A stretch of 52,375 nt of DNA from CAZFNQ01 sp964520375 (GTDB taxonomy: Bacteria; Patescibacteriota; Saccharimonadia; Saccharimonadales; JANWIN01): contig CAZFNQ010000002.1 in NCBI GenBank assembly GCA_964520375.1, positions 1 through 52,375 on the forward strand, read 5' to 3'. Shown here one piece after another: positions 33,229 through 41,883 of the stretch (positions are counted from its first letter, which is position 1; every line of letters starts with the position of its first letter). A program made the translations under genes and the position numbers. Below the pieces are notes generated by a model. That model did no database searches and was not told the DNA's origin. It saw only the letters and a program-made list of their open reading frames with translations.

Positions 33229-33247
33229 TTAAGTCAGTATAGCAAAT

Positions 33248-33736
33248 TTATTTTACTGGGGCGTACGGTATGTGGCACATGCCTCTACCGGTTTTTTCTG
33301 TATATTTTTGGTGGTATTCCTCAGCTTTATAAAACTCAGCTGCTGGTACAATTTGGGTGACGATTAGCTTATCAAAACTGGGTTGTAATTCTTTTTTGAC
33401 CTTATCTGCCAATATTTTTTGCTGGTTATCATAATAGAAAATTGCCGAGCGGTAACTATCACCGACATCAGGGCCTTGGCGATTTAATTGAGTTGGGTCA
33501 TGCATTCTAAAAAATTGTTTTAGCAGGGTCTCATAGCTAACTTTAGTTGGGTCAAACTCAATTAATACTACCTCGGCGTGCCCAGTTGTATGCGTGCAAA
33601 CTTCCTCATAACTCGGATTTTTAGTGTGGCCACCACTATAACCAACAGTGGTTTTAATAACTCCTGGTACTTGGTCAAAATAATACTGCACTCCCCAAAA
33701 ACATCCAGCCGCAAATAGTGCTTTTTCACTTTTCAT
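33248..33736 (-). CDS. msrA: Peptide methionine (S)-S-oxide reductase
   Basis: The 162-aa protein reduces oxidised methionine in proteins. The catalytic Cys is in AAGCFWGVQYYF (about residues 9-20), and the family segments GYSGG and HAEVVLIEFDP are present, as is FYKAEEYHQKY near 141-151. The second recycling Cys may be in GRGMCHIPY. It starts 2 bp after the lysK stop with GGAG 9 nt before the ATG, so it is cotranscribed with lysK. Confidence 0.95.
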   Translation of the reverse strand: MKSEKALFAAGCFWGVQYYFDQVPGVIKTTVGYSGGHTKNPSYEEVCTHTTGHAEVVLIEFDPTKVSYETLLKQFFRMHDPTQLNRQGPDVGDSYRSAIFYYDNQQKILADKVKKELQPSFDKLIVTQIVPAAEFYKAEEYHQKYTEKTGRGMCHIPYAPVK

Positions 33737-33738
33737 AA

Positions 33739-35271
33739 TTAATACTCCAAGCGTAAACGTTTAATAAGCCAATCTCTGGGAAGTGTGCTCAAGAACCAAC
33801 CAGCGCGCGGTCCAGAATCTTTGCCAATTAATGCACGGTAGAGCGTTTGGAATAGATCTTTGGGTTCCATGCCGGTACTATCCTTAAAGTCATAAATTGC
33901 CTTGTGAAACCATGCCCCGTCGGCATTCTCAGGAGCCCGTTCTATTTTATCTGCTAATTGGTATAGAAATTGCTTTTGTGCGTCTGTAAACTTGCCGGCA
34001 TCTACTGTTTTGGCCAGTTCAAATTTAACATCCTCAGGTGCCCAGTTTTTAAGCCATTGATCGATGTACTTCAGTTCGTCTATTAGGACCTGCGTGTCTT
34101 GTTCTATCCCATAGCCCTTGTCTGCCGCCCTTTTGATAATATCGATTGTCTTTTCGGGATCTTTGAGCGCCGCCTGATAGCTAGCTACAAGATGCGAAAA
34201 AGGCACCCGGCTGATAGTGAGATTAAGCTCTGCGCAGCAAATTTCTATTAACTGCTCCTCCTCTTTGGATTTTTCCTTCTTACTAAGCAGTTCGGCAAAT
34301 TCATCAATTAACTGCGATACACCGTTAACCGGGTCAAAGTACAATCTTTTAGAGGGCGCACTACGTAACATGAAATAACGCACTATTTCCGGCGGTAAAA
34401 CCTTCACAACACCCTCAGCATCAAGGCCAGTACCTTTGCTAGCACTCATCTTTTTGGTATCACCTGTCATATTTACAAAGTCGTATGGAACTGGTAGGGG
34501 TGGCTTAGCTGCAAAAACATCCCTAACCATGGCTGCGCCCGTATCAAAACTGCCACCCTTAGTAGCATGATCGCGTCCAAAAGGTTCAACATTCACATTC
34601 AACAGCCACCACCGGGCCGGCCAGTCAATTCGCCAATCCAGTTTTACTTCGCCTCGAGTGTAGCCAATAGTTCTCTGTTGCCCGTCTTTATCTTTGTAAG
34701 CAATAGTTTTGGCAACTGTGTCGATACTTACAAAACGACGTTTTTTGAGATAGCCGTCTTCATTTATTTGTACTGGTGACCATTCATCGCCGAGCTTATG
34801 TCCTGAAATATTTTCCAATATGCCACGTACGGTGCTTGCGTTTTTGAGAGCCTTCTCAATTGCCTGTATAAAAAACCCTGATCTATATTTATCGTGCGCT
34901 AATATAAATTCGACATCTATACCCAACGTTTTGCTTGGTAGAATAAGTCCCTGCAGGAAATAATCAGCATACGATTTAGTGGGGTCATTTGGTGATGGAA
35001 TGTCACAAAGTGACCTACCTAAATATTTTTCATATTCTGAAGGTACGTTTATCGGAATTTTTCGCAGTGCATCCAGGTCATCTATGAAGGCAACGTGGCG
35101 GGCTTGCCGTCCTCGGTGTTTAAGCTCTAAGCGGATGGCATCAGAGGTTATAAGTTCACGCAAATGCCCTAAATGGTAGGTGCCTGAGGGTGAACTGCCC
35201 GATTCTATTAGTATTTCACCACTGGGAAAGTGAGCTATAATCTCATCAACAATACTATTGAGCCACTGCAT
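33739..35271 (-). CDS. lysK: Lysyl-tRNA synthetase, class I
   Basis: The 510-aa enzyme is the archaeal-type class I LysRS, not the common class II form. It has the HIGH-type motif SGTYHLGHLRE (about 29-39), GRDHATKGGSFDTG and the KMSKS loop KKMSASKG, followed by a helical anticodon-binding end. Class I LysRS is patchy in bacteria (alpha-proteobacteria, spirochaetes, some CPR), and its presence helps to place the genome. TATACT lies 8 nt before the ATG. msrA follows directly. Confidence 0.95.
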   Translation of the reverse strand: MQWLNSIVDEIIAHFPSGEILIESGSSPSGTYHLGHLRELITSDAIRLELKHRGRQARHVAFIDDLDALRKIPINVPSEYEKYLGRSLCDIPSPNDPTKSYADYFLQGLILPSKTLGIDVEFILAHDKYRSGFFIQAIEKALKNASTVRGILENISGHKLGDEWSPVQINEDGYLKKRRFVSIDTVAKTIAYKDKDGQQRTIGYTRGEVKLDWRIDWPARWWLLNVNVEPFGRDHATKGGSFDTGAAMVRDVFAAKPPLPVPYDFVNMTGDTKKMSASKGTGLDAEGVVKVLPPEIVRYFMLRSAPSKRLYFDPVNGVSQLIDEFAELLSKKEKSKEEEQLIEICCAELNLTISRVPFSHLVASYQAALKDPEKTIDIIKRAADKGYGIEQDTQVLIDELKYIDQWLKNWAPEDVKFELAKTVDAGKFTDAQKQFLYQLADKIERAPENADGAWFHKAIYDFKDSTGMEPKDLFQTLYRALIGKDSGPRAGWFLSTLPRDWLIKRLRLEY

Positions 35272-35338
35272 AATAAGATAGTATACAGATATTAGTGATC
35301 AGCTTGTAGATGTTGGTAGTTTGCAATTTACTTGGAAT

Positions 35339-35797
35339 CTAGTAGATATCGACAATCTTGTAGATTGCAACTTCTGAATTGGCTTTTATTTCTACCATTT
35401 CACCCTCTTGTTTTCCCAGAAGAGCTTGACCAATTGGCGATTCATCAGAAATTTTACCGTTTAGAGGATCGGCCTCAACAGTACCGACAACTTGGAAATC
35501 TTTTGTCCTGCCATGGCCTTTAAGTTTTACGCTAGAGCCTAGTTGAACTTTGCTATCGCCGCGGGGTTTAGTTATAATCTCGACATTTTGTAAAATATGC
35601 TCAATTTCAGCAATGCGACCTTCCACGATTTCCTGCTCCTGGCGAGCGGAAGTATACTCAGCATTTTCAGCCAAATCACCAAATTCACGGGCGGTTTTAA
35701 TGCGCTCGGCTATTGGTCCGCGTTGTTCCAGCAATGCCTTGTGCTCAGTTTGGAGTTCTGCGACACCTTCTTTGGTCAGGTGAAATTGCTTTTTCAT
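35339..35797 (-). CDS. greA: Transcription elongation factor GreA
   Basis: The 152-aa protein has the N-terminal coiled coil with the acidic tip (GDLAENAEYTSARQEQ, about residues 41-56) that reaches the RNA polymerase active site and triggers cleavage of backtracked RNA. The C-terminal FKBP-like domain has DESPIGQALLGKQEGE near 119-134. Length is slightly under the usual 158. AAGGAG lies about 12 nt upstream of the ATG. It is downstream of proS on the same strand. Confidence 0.96.
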   Translation of the reverse strand: MKKQFHLTKEGVAELQTEHKALLEQRGPIAERIKTAREFGDLAENAEYTSARQEQEIVEGRIAEIEHILQNVEIITKPRGDSKVQLGSSVKLKGHGRTKDFQVVGTVEADPLNGKISDESPIGQALLGKQEGEMVEIKANSEVAIYKIVDIY

Positions 35798-35868
35798 ATT
35801 TGCTCAGTGCTCCTTAGTTTTACCGCTATCAAAAGTATCTTTGAGGCTAGTTATAACTGTCCGATTCT

Positions 35869-37116
35869 TTAGCTCAATATCTTCAATATGTCGTTACCCT
35901 TGAGTAATTGAGTGCTTTGCTGCGTGCGGGACTTGAGTTCGTATTTATGCTCGGCTATTGTGTTGTCACTTACGACTATTCTGTAGGGTATTCCCATAAG
36001 ATCCCCGTCGGCGAACTTTTCGCCAGCGCGCAAATCTCGGTCATCATATAGTACAGCAACCCCTGAGTTAGTCAAGTCCTTATACAGTTTTTCACCGGCT
36101 TTATCCACTGCCTCAGTTACTCCAAGTCTTACAATAACAGCCTTAGCCGGTGCGATTTCAACTGGCCAAACCAAACCTTTATGATCGCTTAAAACTTCGG
36201 CAATTACCCCCATAGTACGTGATATACCTATGCCATAACAGCCCATAATAACTGGTTCGCGGTTGCCTGACTCATTGCTAAATTCAAGTCCGAGCTGTTT
36301 GGAATATTTTGTGCCTAAACTAAATATATTGCCAACCTCTACTGCCTTTTTTTCATCTAAGCCATCTTTTTTGAGGCCCAATTCTTGTAGAACTTCTGCA
36401 GAATAGACTTCGTTATTAACTGCAATTTTTTTATGCTTATCCAAATATATAGTGTCCTCTCCCGCCTCTGTTAGAGTTTGAAATTCGTCACTAAATTTGG
36501 CAAAAGTCCCGCCGCTGGCGAAGGTCAAATAAGTCAGATCTCCAAGGCCTAGGCGTTTGTATATTTTAAAATACGCTTGTTTGACCTGGTTATAGATTTG
36601 GTCATGTTCTTTTTGCGATTTGGCAAAGCTGTACATATCTTTCATTAAAAACTCACGGCCACGAAAAATACCGCTTTTGGCCCGCAGTTCATTACGGAAT
36701 TTGGTTTGAATTTGATAAATCAGTAGTGGTAAATCTTTGTATGAATTAACATAGTCAGTCAAAAGATTAGTTAGTGGCTCCTCGTGAGTTAGACCTAAAC
36801 CCACATCGGTGCCATTGGCCAGTTTAGTTTTAAACCAATCATCAATTACCTTATCATCCCAGCGTCCTGTCCGCTCCCACAGCTCCTTGGCCTGTAAGCT
36901 AGTTAGTCGCACTTCCTGACCACCGACAGCGTCCATTTCTTCTCGAATCACTCTAGAAATATTATCCAGAACTCTTACGCCGAGAGGCAAATAATCATAG
37001 GCACCGGCCATTTCTTTATGAATAAATCCAGCTTGTATCAGCAGCCTTGCATTGCGTGCCGTTTCATCAGATGGGACTTGCTTACGGGTTTTAGCAAAAA
37101 GCTCAGACAGTCTCAT
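35869..37116 (-). CDS. proS: Prolyl-tRNA synthetase
   Basis: The 415-aa class II enzyme charges tRNA-Pro. It has the short form: IREEMDAVGGQEV, motif 2 FRNELRAKSGIFRGREFLMKD and motif 3 GCYGIGISRTMGVIAE, followed by the anticodon domain (LYDDRDLRAGEKFADGDLMGIP). The roughly 180-residue editing insertion of E. coli-type ProRS between motifs 2 and 3 is missing, so mischarged Ala-tRNA-Pro would need another editing factor. Confidence 0.96.
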   Translation of the reverse strand: MRLSELFAKTRKQVPSDETARNARLLIQAGFIHKEMAGAYDYLPLGVRVLDNISRVIREEMDAVGGQEVRLTSLQAKELWERTGRWDDKVIDDWFKTKLANGTDVGLGLTHEEPLTNLLTDYVNSYKDLPLLIYQIQTKFRNELRAKSGIFRGREFLMKDMYSFAKSQKEHDQIYNQVKQAYFKIYKRLGLGDLTYLTFASGGTFAKFSDEFQTLTEAGEDTIYLDKHKKIAVNNEVYSAEVLQELGLKKDGLDEKKAVEVGNIFSLGTKYSKQLGLEFSNESGNREPVIMGCYGIGISRTMGVIAEVLSDHKGLVWPVEIAPAKAVIVRLGVTEAVDKAGEKLYKDLTNSGVAVLYDDRDLRAGEKFADGDLMGIPYRIVVSDNTIAEHKYELKSRTQQSTQLLKGNDILKILS

Positions 37117-37151
37117 AAATTCTCTTTCTGATTGTTATCAAAAATATTGTA

Positions 37152-37174
37152 CCCTATTTTGGGCAAAATAAGGG
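37152..37174 (-). terminator. Candidate terminator between the CPBP gene and proS
   Basis: On the minus strand CCCTTATTTTG and CAAAATAGGG form an imperfect stem of about 10 bp with a small loop, followed after a short gap by an A/T-rich tract ending in TTTTT. It may end the rseP-CPBP transcript before proS. Confidence 0.45.
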
Positions 37175-37184
37175 AAAAGAGGCG

Positions 37185-38024
37185 CTAGACTAAGTGAAAA
37201 ACGAACAGACTTAAAAAAGCTATGGTATTTTTTAGCATATGTAGACCTATGCAAGCCCATAAGCTGCCAGTTTTTTGTCTCAAGTAAATAAGTACAAAAG
37301 ATAACACAAAGGTGTCGAGTGCGGCTGTCCAAAGCAGTGGTTCCCCGGTGCCAGCTTGTAAGTGGGCTATCGCAAATAAACTACTGGTAATTATGGCTGC
37401 CCAGATTATGGGTAAGCCTTTCTTCAACCCAGAAAATAAGAAACCCCTAACCATCAATTCCTCTACCACAGGTGGTAGGATTGCTAGGCTAACAAACACA
37501 AACGGCAATTGTATGCCATTGGCACCCTTAAATCCTATAATTTGTTGCTGATTCGTATCAATTCGCGGCAAAACTTCCTTTAAAACATATAGTAGGATTA
37601 AATAAACGATAAAGTAAAATCCAAAACCAATTAATACCCAACCGATGTCTTTGAGTTTTGGCTTATTTTTAAGACCAATGGTTTTTAGACTGGCACCTCG
37701 CCTTTTTAGAAATATATATAGAAGCCAAAATGTTACTGCTTCAACTGCCGCCACCAGTAAAAACTGACCATAAACGTTGTTATCCAGCCAGTTGCTAATT
37801 ACTAGTTGGCCCTTGCCGATTAGCAATGGTGGTGCATAAATTAGCAAGGCACCAATAAATTGCCCGCCAAAATAAATTGCCAATGTAACAGCTACTGATT
37901 CCAGCGGTGTCCAGCTAATTTTCCCGGGTTTTACTATAGATGGCCGAGCAAAATATCGCACTAAGCCGTAAATAGCCAGAAGCAGCAGTGGTGTTGCCCA
38001 ATTAATACCAGTAATTGCAAGCAT
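37185..38024 (-). CDS. CPBP-family intramembrane metalloprotease (CAAX protease-like)
   Basis: From ATG 38024 the protein has 279 aa and about eight membrane helices. The CPBP motifs are present: EELMVRG (Glu188, Glu189, Arg193), FAIAHLQAG (His221) and HMLKN (His262, Asn266). These form the metal-binding protease site of the Rce1/ABI family. The substrate is unknown. TTG 38051 upstream would overlap rseP and is less likely. It follows rseP by 4 bp, so two membrane proteases are made together. Confidence 0.88.
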   Translation of the reverse strand: MLAITGINWATPLLLLAIYGLVRYFARPSIVKPGKISWTPLESVAVTLAIYFGGQFIGALLIYAPPLLIGKGQLVISNWLDNNVYGQFLLVAAVEAVTFWLLYIFLKRRGASLKTIGLKNKPKLKDIGWVLIGFGFYFIVYLILLYVLKEVLPRIDTNQQQIIGFKGANGIQLPFVFVSLAILPPVVEELMVRGFLFSGLKKGLPIIWAAIITSSLFAIAHLQAGTGEPLLWTAALDTFVLSFVLIYLRQKTGSLWACIGLHMLKNTIAFLSLFVFHLV

Positions 38025-38028
38025 AAAA

Positions 38029-39153
38029 CTACAACCTGCGAATATCAACAATGGTGATCAGTACAAATAAGACCATCAGCAGTGCGAAGCCGGTACCGTG
38101 AATCCATTCTTCGGTTTTTTGCTTCAATGGTTTACGAATAAGTCTAAACAGCAAGGTTACAAACAGCCTGCCACCATCTAGCGCCGGTATAGGTAATATA
38201 TTCATAATAGCTAAGGTCAGTGAGATTATTGCTACTATCATAAGAATAAACTGATAACCTAACAAACTGCCGTTTTTAAGCAGCGTGAAGATACCCACTG
38301 GCCCGGCTACTTGCTGGCTTGCTTGCGAGCCATGGCCAGTAAATAAAGCGCCAAGAGCTCGTCCTAAACCTTGAAAAGTTAAAAATGTAAATTGTTTAAT
38401 AAGCCCTACGGCTACAATCGGCGCCGACCAAGTTGATTTTTGCAGTGTGTATTCCGTAGGTGATATACCAAGATAACCTTTGGGCTTACTTGTATTTTTA
38501 CTAGCTTCTACTTCTTGACTAGTACGCAACTGAGCGCTCAATTGCTGTTGTTTACCATTGCGTATGATGTTAATCTGCACGATTTGACCAGCATCTTGTT
38601 TTGTAAGTTCTGGTAGCTGATCCTGCGACGTAACAGATTGAGCTACTTGATTAATAGCAGCGAGCGATATTATTTCATCTCTGGTTTGCAAACCAGCTTT
38701 TTGAGCTGGTGAATTGGGCTCAATGTAGCCAACTAAGACTTGGTTTTTTAAAATCTTGGTATCGCTTTTTACTGTAAACTGATTATCAATCAGTTTCGGT
38801 AAGCCAACTAGAGCCAGTATGATCAATAAAATGTAGGCCGTTAGTAGGTTCATCATCACTCCGGCTAACATAATTTTAGTTTTAACCCATAAATTAGCGG
38901 CTCCATAAGTGCCGGGTTTAGTATCGGCGTCATGTTCACCTTTTAGTCTTACAAATCCACCTAGTGGCAACCAGTTTAGACTGAAAATAAAACCAGCCTT
39001 GGTTTTTTTGCTCCAGGCTCGTGGTGGAAAACCAATTGCAAACTCCTCTACCTTCACCCTACTGCGCCGGGCCACAATAAAATGACCAAACTCATGGACT
39101 ACAACTAAACCGACAAATAGTAATAAGCCTAGTATTAAAAGTATTACTGACAT
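38029..39153 (-). CDS. rseP: Site-2 protease RseP (M50)
   Basis: The 374-aa intramembrane zinc protease has HEFGH near the first helix (His20, Glu21, His24), one PDZ domain (VGYIEPNSPAQKAGLQTRDEI) and the distal metal ligand segment ILPIPALDGGRLF near 325-337. It cleaves membrane-spanning segments such as anti-sigma factors or leftover signal peptides. TATACT ends 8 nt before the ATG. Confidence 0.95.
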   Translation of the reverse strand: MSVILLILGLLLFVGLVVVHEFGHFIVARRSRVKVEEFAIGFPPRAWSKKTKAGFIFSLNWLPLGGFVRLKGEHDADTKPGTYGAANLWVKTKIMLAGVMMNLLTAYILLIILALVGLPKLIDNQFTVKSDTKILKNQVLVGYIEPNSPAQKAGLQTRDEIISLAAINQVAQSVTSQDQLPELTKQDAGQIVQINIIRNGKQQQLSAQLRTSQEVEASKNTSKPKGYLGISPTEYTLQKSTWSAPIVAVGLIKQFTFLTFQGLGRALGALFTGHGSQASQQVAGPVGIFTLLKNGSLLGYQFILMIVAIISLTLAIMNILPIPALDGGRLFVTLLFRLIRKPLKQKTEEWIHGTGFALLMVLFVLITIVDIRRL

Positions 39154-39268
39154 GCTTATACAGTATAGCTTAGTTTGTTTGTGCTTGGTATTAAGTTATG
39201 ACTGGCTAAAATATAAATTAACAGATGTAGAGGATGATTTATATTGAGTACTATATTTATTCAATTTT

Positions 39269-39832
39269 CTATACCTTCATGATTTCTTGCTCTTTGGCAT
39301 TGGCCAGTGAATCAATGTTAGCCTTGTGTTTAGCAACTAATTCGTCAAGCTGTCTTTTAATAGAAGTGAGGTCATCTTCTGTAATAGCCTTGTTCTTTTT
39401 GGCCTGTTCGGCATCTTTGAGTGCCTCGTGGCGGGCATTGCGCATAGTAATCATGCAGTCTTCTACTTTGGTACCTAAAACCTTTACAAAGTCTCGTCGG
39501 CGCTCTTCTGTGAGAGGTGGTATTTGAATTCGTACTACGTGGCCGTCGTCCATTGGGTTTAATCCCAAAGCTTGGTTATCCCGTATGGCGCCAGCAATAG
39601 CTTGAATGTTAGCTGGGTCAAACGGGGTGATTTGTAAAAGTTGTGGTTCAGGCACGGTAATACTACCTACCTGCATCAGCGGCATCTGTGAACCATATGC
39701 TTCTACCATGATACCGTCTAACATACTGGGGTGCGCCCGCCCAGTGCGCAGCTTATTCATTTCTTCTTTAAAATGAGCAACAGAGGTGTCAAATTTGGTT
39801 TTAGCCTGGTCAATTACTTGGCTTGGGCCCAT
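39269..39832 (-). CDS. frr: Ribosome recycling factor
   Basis: The 187-aa protein has the RRF three-helix bundle and head: MNKLRTGRAHPSMLDGIMVE (about 25-44), PLMQVGSITVPEPQLLQI and the second long helix IPPLTEERRRDFVKVL. It splits post-termination ribosomes together with EF-G. It lies downstream of tsf in the rpsB-tsf-frr order; the usual pyrH is absent from this group. Confidence 0.97.
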   Translation of the reverse strand: MGPSQVIDQAKTKFDTSVAHFKEEMNKLRTGRAHPSMLDGIMVEAYGSQMPLMQVGSITVPEPQLLQITPFDPANIQAIAGAIRDNQALGLNPMDDGHVVRIQIPPLTEERRRDFVKVLGTKVEDCMITMRNARHEALKDAEQAKKNKAITEDDLTSIKRQLDELVAKHKANIDSLANAKEQEIMKV

Positions 39833-39847
39833 AAACTTATTCTACGC

Positions 39848-40444
39848 TTAAACTTCACCTAGAACCATACGGGAAAAACGGCGGACGATAATATTTTCGC
39901 CCAGTTTGGCAATATGCTCCTTCACGAACTCTCCGACAGTGATATCTAAATCTTTAACAAATGGCTGATCCATCAGACATTTTTCGCTGAAATGTTTTTT
40001 TACCATACCATCTACGATATTAGATATCATGTTTGCTGGTTTACCTTGGCTTTTGGCTTGGTCTCTAAACTCATCCACGATTTTTTTCCGAGCCTCTGAA
40101 GGTACTTCTTCAAGGCTTACGTATAGCGGAGCACTGGCAGCAATATGCATAGCCAAATCTTTAACAAGGTTGGTAAACAATTCGTTTCGAGCTACAAAAT
40201 CTGTTTCACAGTTAACTTCCACTAAAACACCGATACGTCCATCATGGTTGTAAGTGCCAATCACACCGGCTCGAGCCTCGCGCTCGCCACGTTTTTCAGC
40301 CTTGGTGAGGCCTTTTTTTCGCATAGCGGCCAGAGCTTTGTCGAAATCTCCATTGACCTCTTCCAGTGCAGCTTTGGCGTCGGTTAATCCTACGCCTGTT
40401 AGATTTTTTAGTCTTTTTACATCTTCTAAATTAATATTTGCCAT
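39848..40444 (-). CDS. tsf: Elongation factor Ts, short form
   Basis: The 198-aa protein has the UBA-like start (VKRLKNLTGVGLTDAKAALEEVNGD), the KKGL segment and the core EF-Tu-binding motif EVNCETDFVARNE. It exchanges GDP on EF-Tu. It has one core repeat, as in the about 196-aa Thermus type, not the 280-aa E. coli type. Start lies 1 bp after the rpsB stop. Confidence 0.97.
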   Translation of the reverse strand: MANINLEDVKRLKNLTGVGLTDAKAALEEVNGDFDKALAAMRKKGLTKAEKRGEREARAGVIGTYNHDGRIGVLVEVNCETDFVARNELFTNLVKDLAMHIAASAPLYVSLEEVPSEARKKIVDEFRDQAKSQGKPANMISNIVDGMVKKHFSEKCLMDQPFVKDLDITVGEFVKEHIAKLGENIIVRRFSRMVLGEV

Positions 40445-40445
40445 C

Positions 40446-41273
40446 TTATTCTTCCTCGTCTTTTTTGGTACTTTCGTCCTTGTCTGGTTTGGGCATCTTT
40501 TGCTTAGCTTTACCCTGCTCTATGGCTTGGCCCACATAATCGGCCATTAGCTGAATGGTTTTTATAGCATCATCATTAGATGGTATCGGGTAATCAACTA
40601 AGCTTGGGTCGGCATTAGTATCTACCAACGCGACTGTTTTAAGTCCCAGCTTACGGGACTCTTTAAGGGCATTGTGCTCATGAGTAATATCTACTATAAA
40701 CACGGCGCCGGGTTTGACAGCTAGGTTTTTAATACCACCGTATAGGTGGTTCATTTGGTCAATTTCCTCCTGGAAACGCTGCAACTCCAGTTTGCTATAT
40801 TTAGAAGCTAATTGACCTGATGCCATTTTGTCTTCAAGATCTTTGAGGTGCTTTATGCGACCGCCAATGGTTTTTTGGTTGGTTAGCATGCCGCCAATCC
40901 AACGTTCCGTAACAAAGGGCATATTGGTATCTTGAGCAAGTTTGTAGATTATATCCTTAGCCTGGCGTTTTGTGCCAACTAATAAGACTTGTTTACCGGC
41001 CGCGGCTGTTTCGTTCAAGAATTTTAGAGCTGTTTCTAGTGCCGGAACAGTTTTGGTTAGATCAATAATGTGGCTACCTTCACGCTTACTGTGAATGTAT
41101 TGGGCCATTTTAGGATGCCAGCGACTGGTTTTATGCCCAAAATGTGCCCCAGCCTCTAGTAAGTTCTTAATATCTACACTAGCAGTAATTTGTTTTATTT
41201 TACTAGAATCAATAGCTTCCTTAGTAAGCTTATTTTTTACTGAACCTACTTTTTTTGTAGTTGTTATTGCCAT
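40446..41273 (-). CDS. rpsB: Ribosomal protein uS2
   Basis: From ATG 41273 the protein has 275 aa. Family segments are LLEAGAHFGHKTSRWHPKM, FVTERWIGGMLTNQKTI and ALVDTNADPSLVDYPIPSNDD. AAAGGA 6 nt before ATG 41273 decides the start; ATG 41291 upstream has none. An added N-terminal Lys/Thr-rich arm and a charged tail (KPDKDESTKKDEEE) make it longer than the 230-250 aa norm. It has a leader of about 85 nt with a hairpin and is followed by tsf and frr. Confidence 0.97.
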   Translation of the reverse strand: MAITTTKKVGSVKNKLTKEAIDSSKIKQITASVDIKNLLEAGAHFGHKTSRWHPKMAQYIHSKREGSHIIDLTKTVPALETALKFLNETAAAGKQVLLVGTKRQAKDIIYKLAQDTNMPFVTERWIGGMLTNQKTIGGRIKHLKDLEDKMASGQLASKYSKLELQRFQEEIDQMNHLYGGIKNLAVKPGAVFIVDITHEHNALKESRKLGLKTVALVDTNADPSLVDYPIPSNDDAIKTIQLMADYVGQAIEQGKAKQKMPKPDKDESTKKDEEE

Positions 41274-41293
41274 GTAATCCTTTCTCTTCACTT

Positions 41294-41342
41294 GGGATAG
41301 CTTACCGCCCCTACATGGAAACGGTAAACAGGATTCTCTCCC
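41294..41342 (-). promoter_or_regulatory. Structured rpsB leader, candidate autoregulatory RNA
   Basis: In the transcribed leader an 8-bp stem (41329-41322 with 41307-41300, one G-U pair) sits inside an outer GGGA/TCCC 4-bp stem (41342-41339 with 41297-41294). The inner apical loop is about 14 nt. The element ends about 20 nt before the rpsB start. Most other genes here have no leader at all, so a folded leader on a ribosomal protein operon suggests feedback control by uS2. Confidence 0.5.
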
Positions 41343-41366
41343 AGCTGATTATTAATTGACTATCTT

Positions 41367-41395
41367 AATATAACAGATAGGTTACTCTGTTACAA
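41367..41395 (-). promoter_or_regulatory. Promoter of the rpsB-tsf-frr operon
   Basis: Minus-strand TTGTAA (41395-41390) and TATATT (41372-41367) are 17 bp apart. The expected start is about 41360, giving a leader of about 87 nt that contains the hairpin at 41294-41342. Confidence 0.65.
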
Positions 41396-41419
41396 GTCTG
41401 GTTTAAGAAGTTAATATTC

Positions 41420-41448
41420 TTGACTCCTTAATAACAGATATGTATACT
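41420..41448 (+). promoter_or_regulatory. Sigma-70 promoter for the bL31 gene
   Basis: TTGACT (41420-41425), 17-bp spacer, TATACT (41443-41448). The ATG at 41461 lies 12 nt later, predicting a leader of about 6 nt without a ribosome site. Confidence 0.8.
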
Positions 41449-41460
41449 TGACCGCTGACT

Positions 41461-41814
41461 ATGAAGAAAGGTATTCACGCAGATAACTACCGAGTTGTGG
41501 TCTTTGAGGACCTCAATAACGGCATTAAGTTCTTGACTCGTTCCACCGTGGCAACTGAGGAAACTATTAAGTGGGAAGATGGCAAAGAATATCCTTTGGT
41601 GAAAGTGCATATTTCTAGCGCTTCACATCCTTTTTTTACCGGTGAGGAACGAGTTGTAGACATTGAGGGTCGAGTAGATAAGTTTAAGGCCCGAGCAGCG
41701 GCAGGTAAAGCCGCTCGTGATAAGCTGGCCCACGCTGCTAAAAAGCAAACTGCCCGCAAGGCGGCCAAGCAAGAAAAACAGGCTGCCAAAGCAGAAGTTA
41801 AAACCGGTCAATAA
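41461..41814 (+). CDS. rpmE2: Ribosomal protein bL31, type B, with basic tail
   Basis: Residues 1-80 match bL31B: KKGIHADNYRVVVFEDLNNG, FLTRST, EWEDGKEYPLVKV-like IKWEDGKEYPLVKV and SHPFFTGEERVVDIEGRVDKF. It lacks the zinc CxxC of type A. About 37 extra residues at the C-terminus are almost only Ala, Lys, Arg and Gln, and probably contact rRNA. A promoter with almost no leader precedes it and a terminator follows, although prfA is close downstream. Confidence 0.93.
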   Translation: MKKGIHADNYRVVVFEDLNNGIKFLTRSTVATEETIKWEDGKEYPLVKVHISSASHPFFTGEERVVDIEGRVDKFKARAAAGKAARDKLAHAAKKQTARKAAKQEKQAAKAEVKTGQ

Positions 41815-41826
41815 CTATACAATCGA

Positions 41827-41862
41827 AAAACCGCTTACAAGATAGTACTTGTTGGCGGTTTT
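41827..41862 (+). terminator. Terminator after the bL31 gene
   Basis: AAAACCGC (41827-41834) pairs with GCGGTTTT (41855-41862). An inner ACAAG/CTTGT stem lies within, and TCTTT follows. It precedes prfA by 21 nt, so read-through may still supply prfA. Confidence 0.75.
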
Positions 41863-41883
41863 CTTTATACTTAAGGTAAGGAT

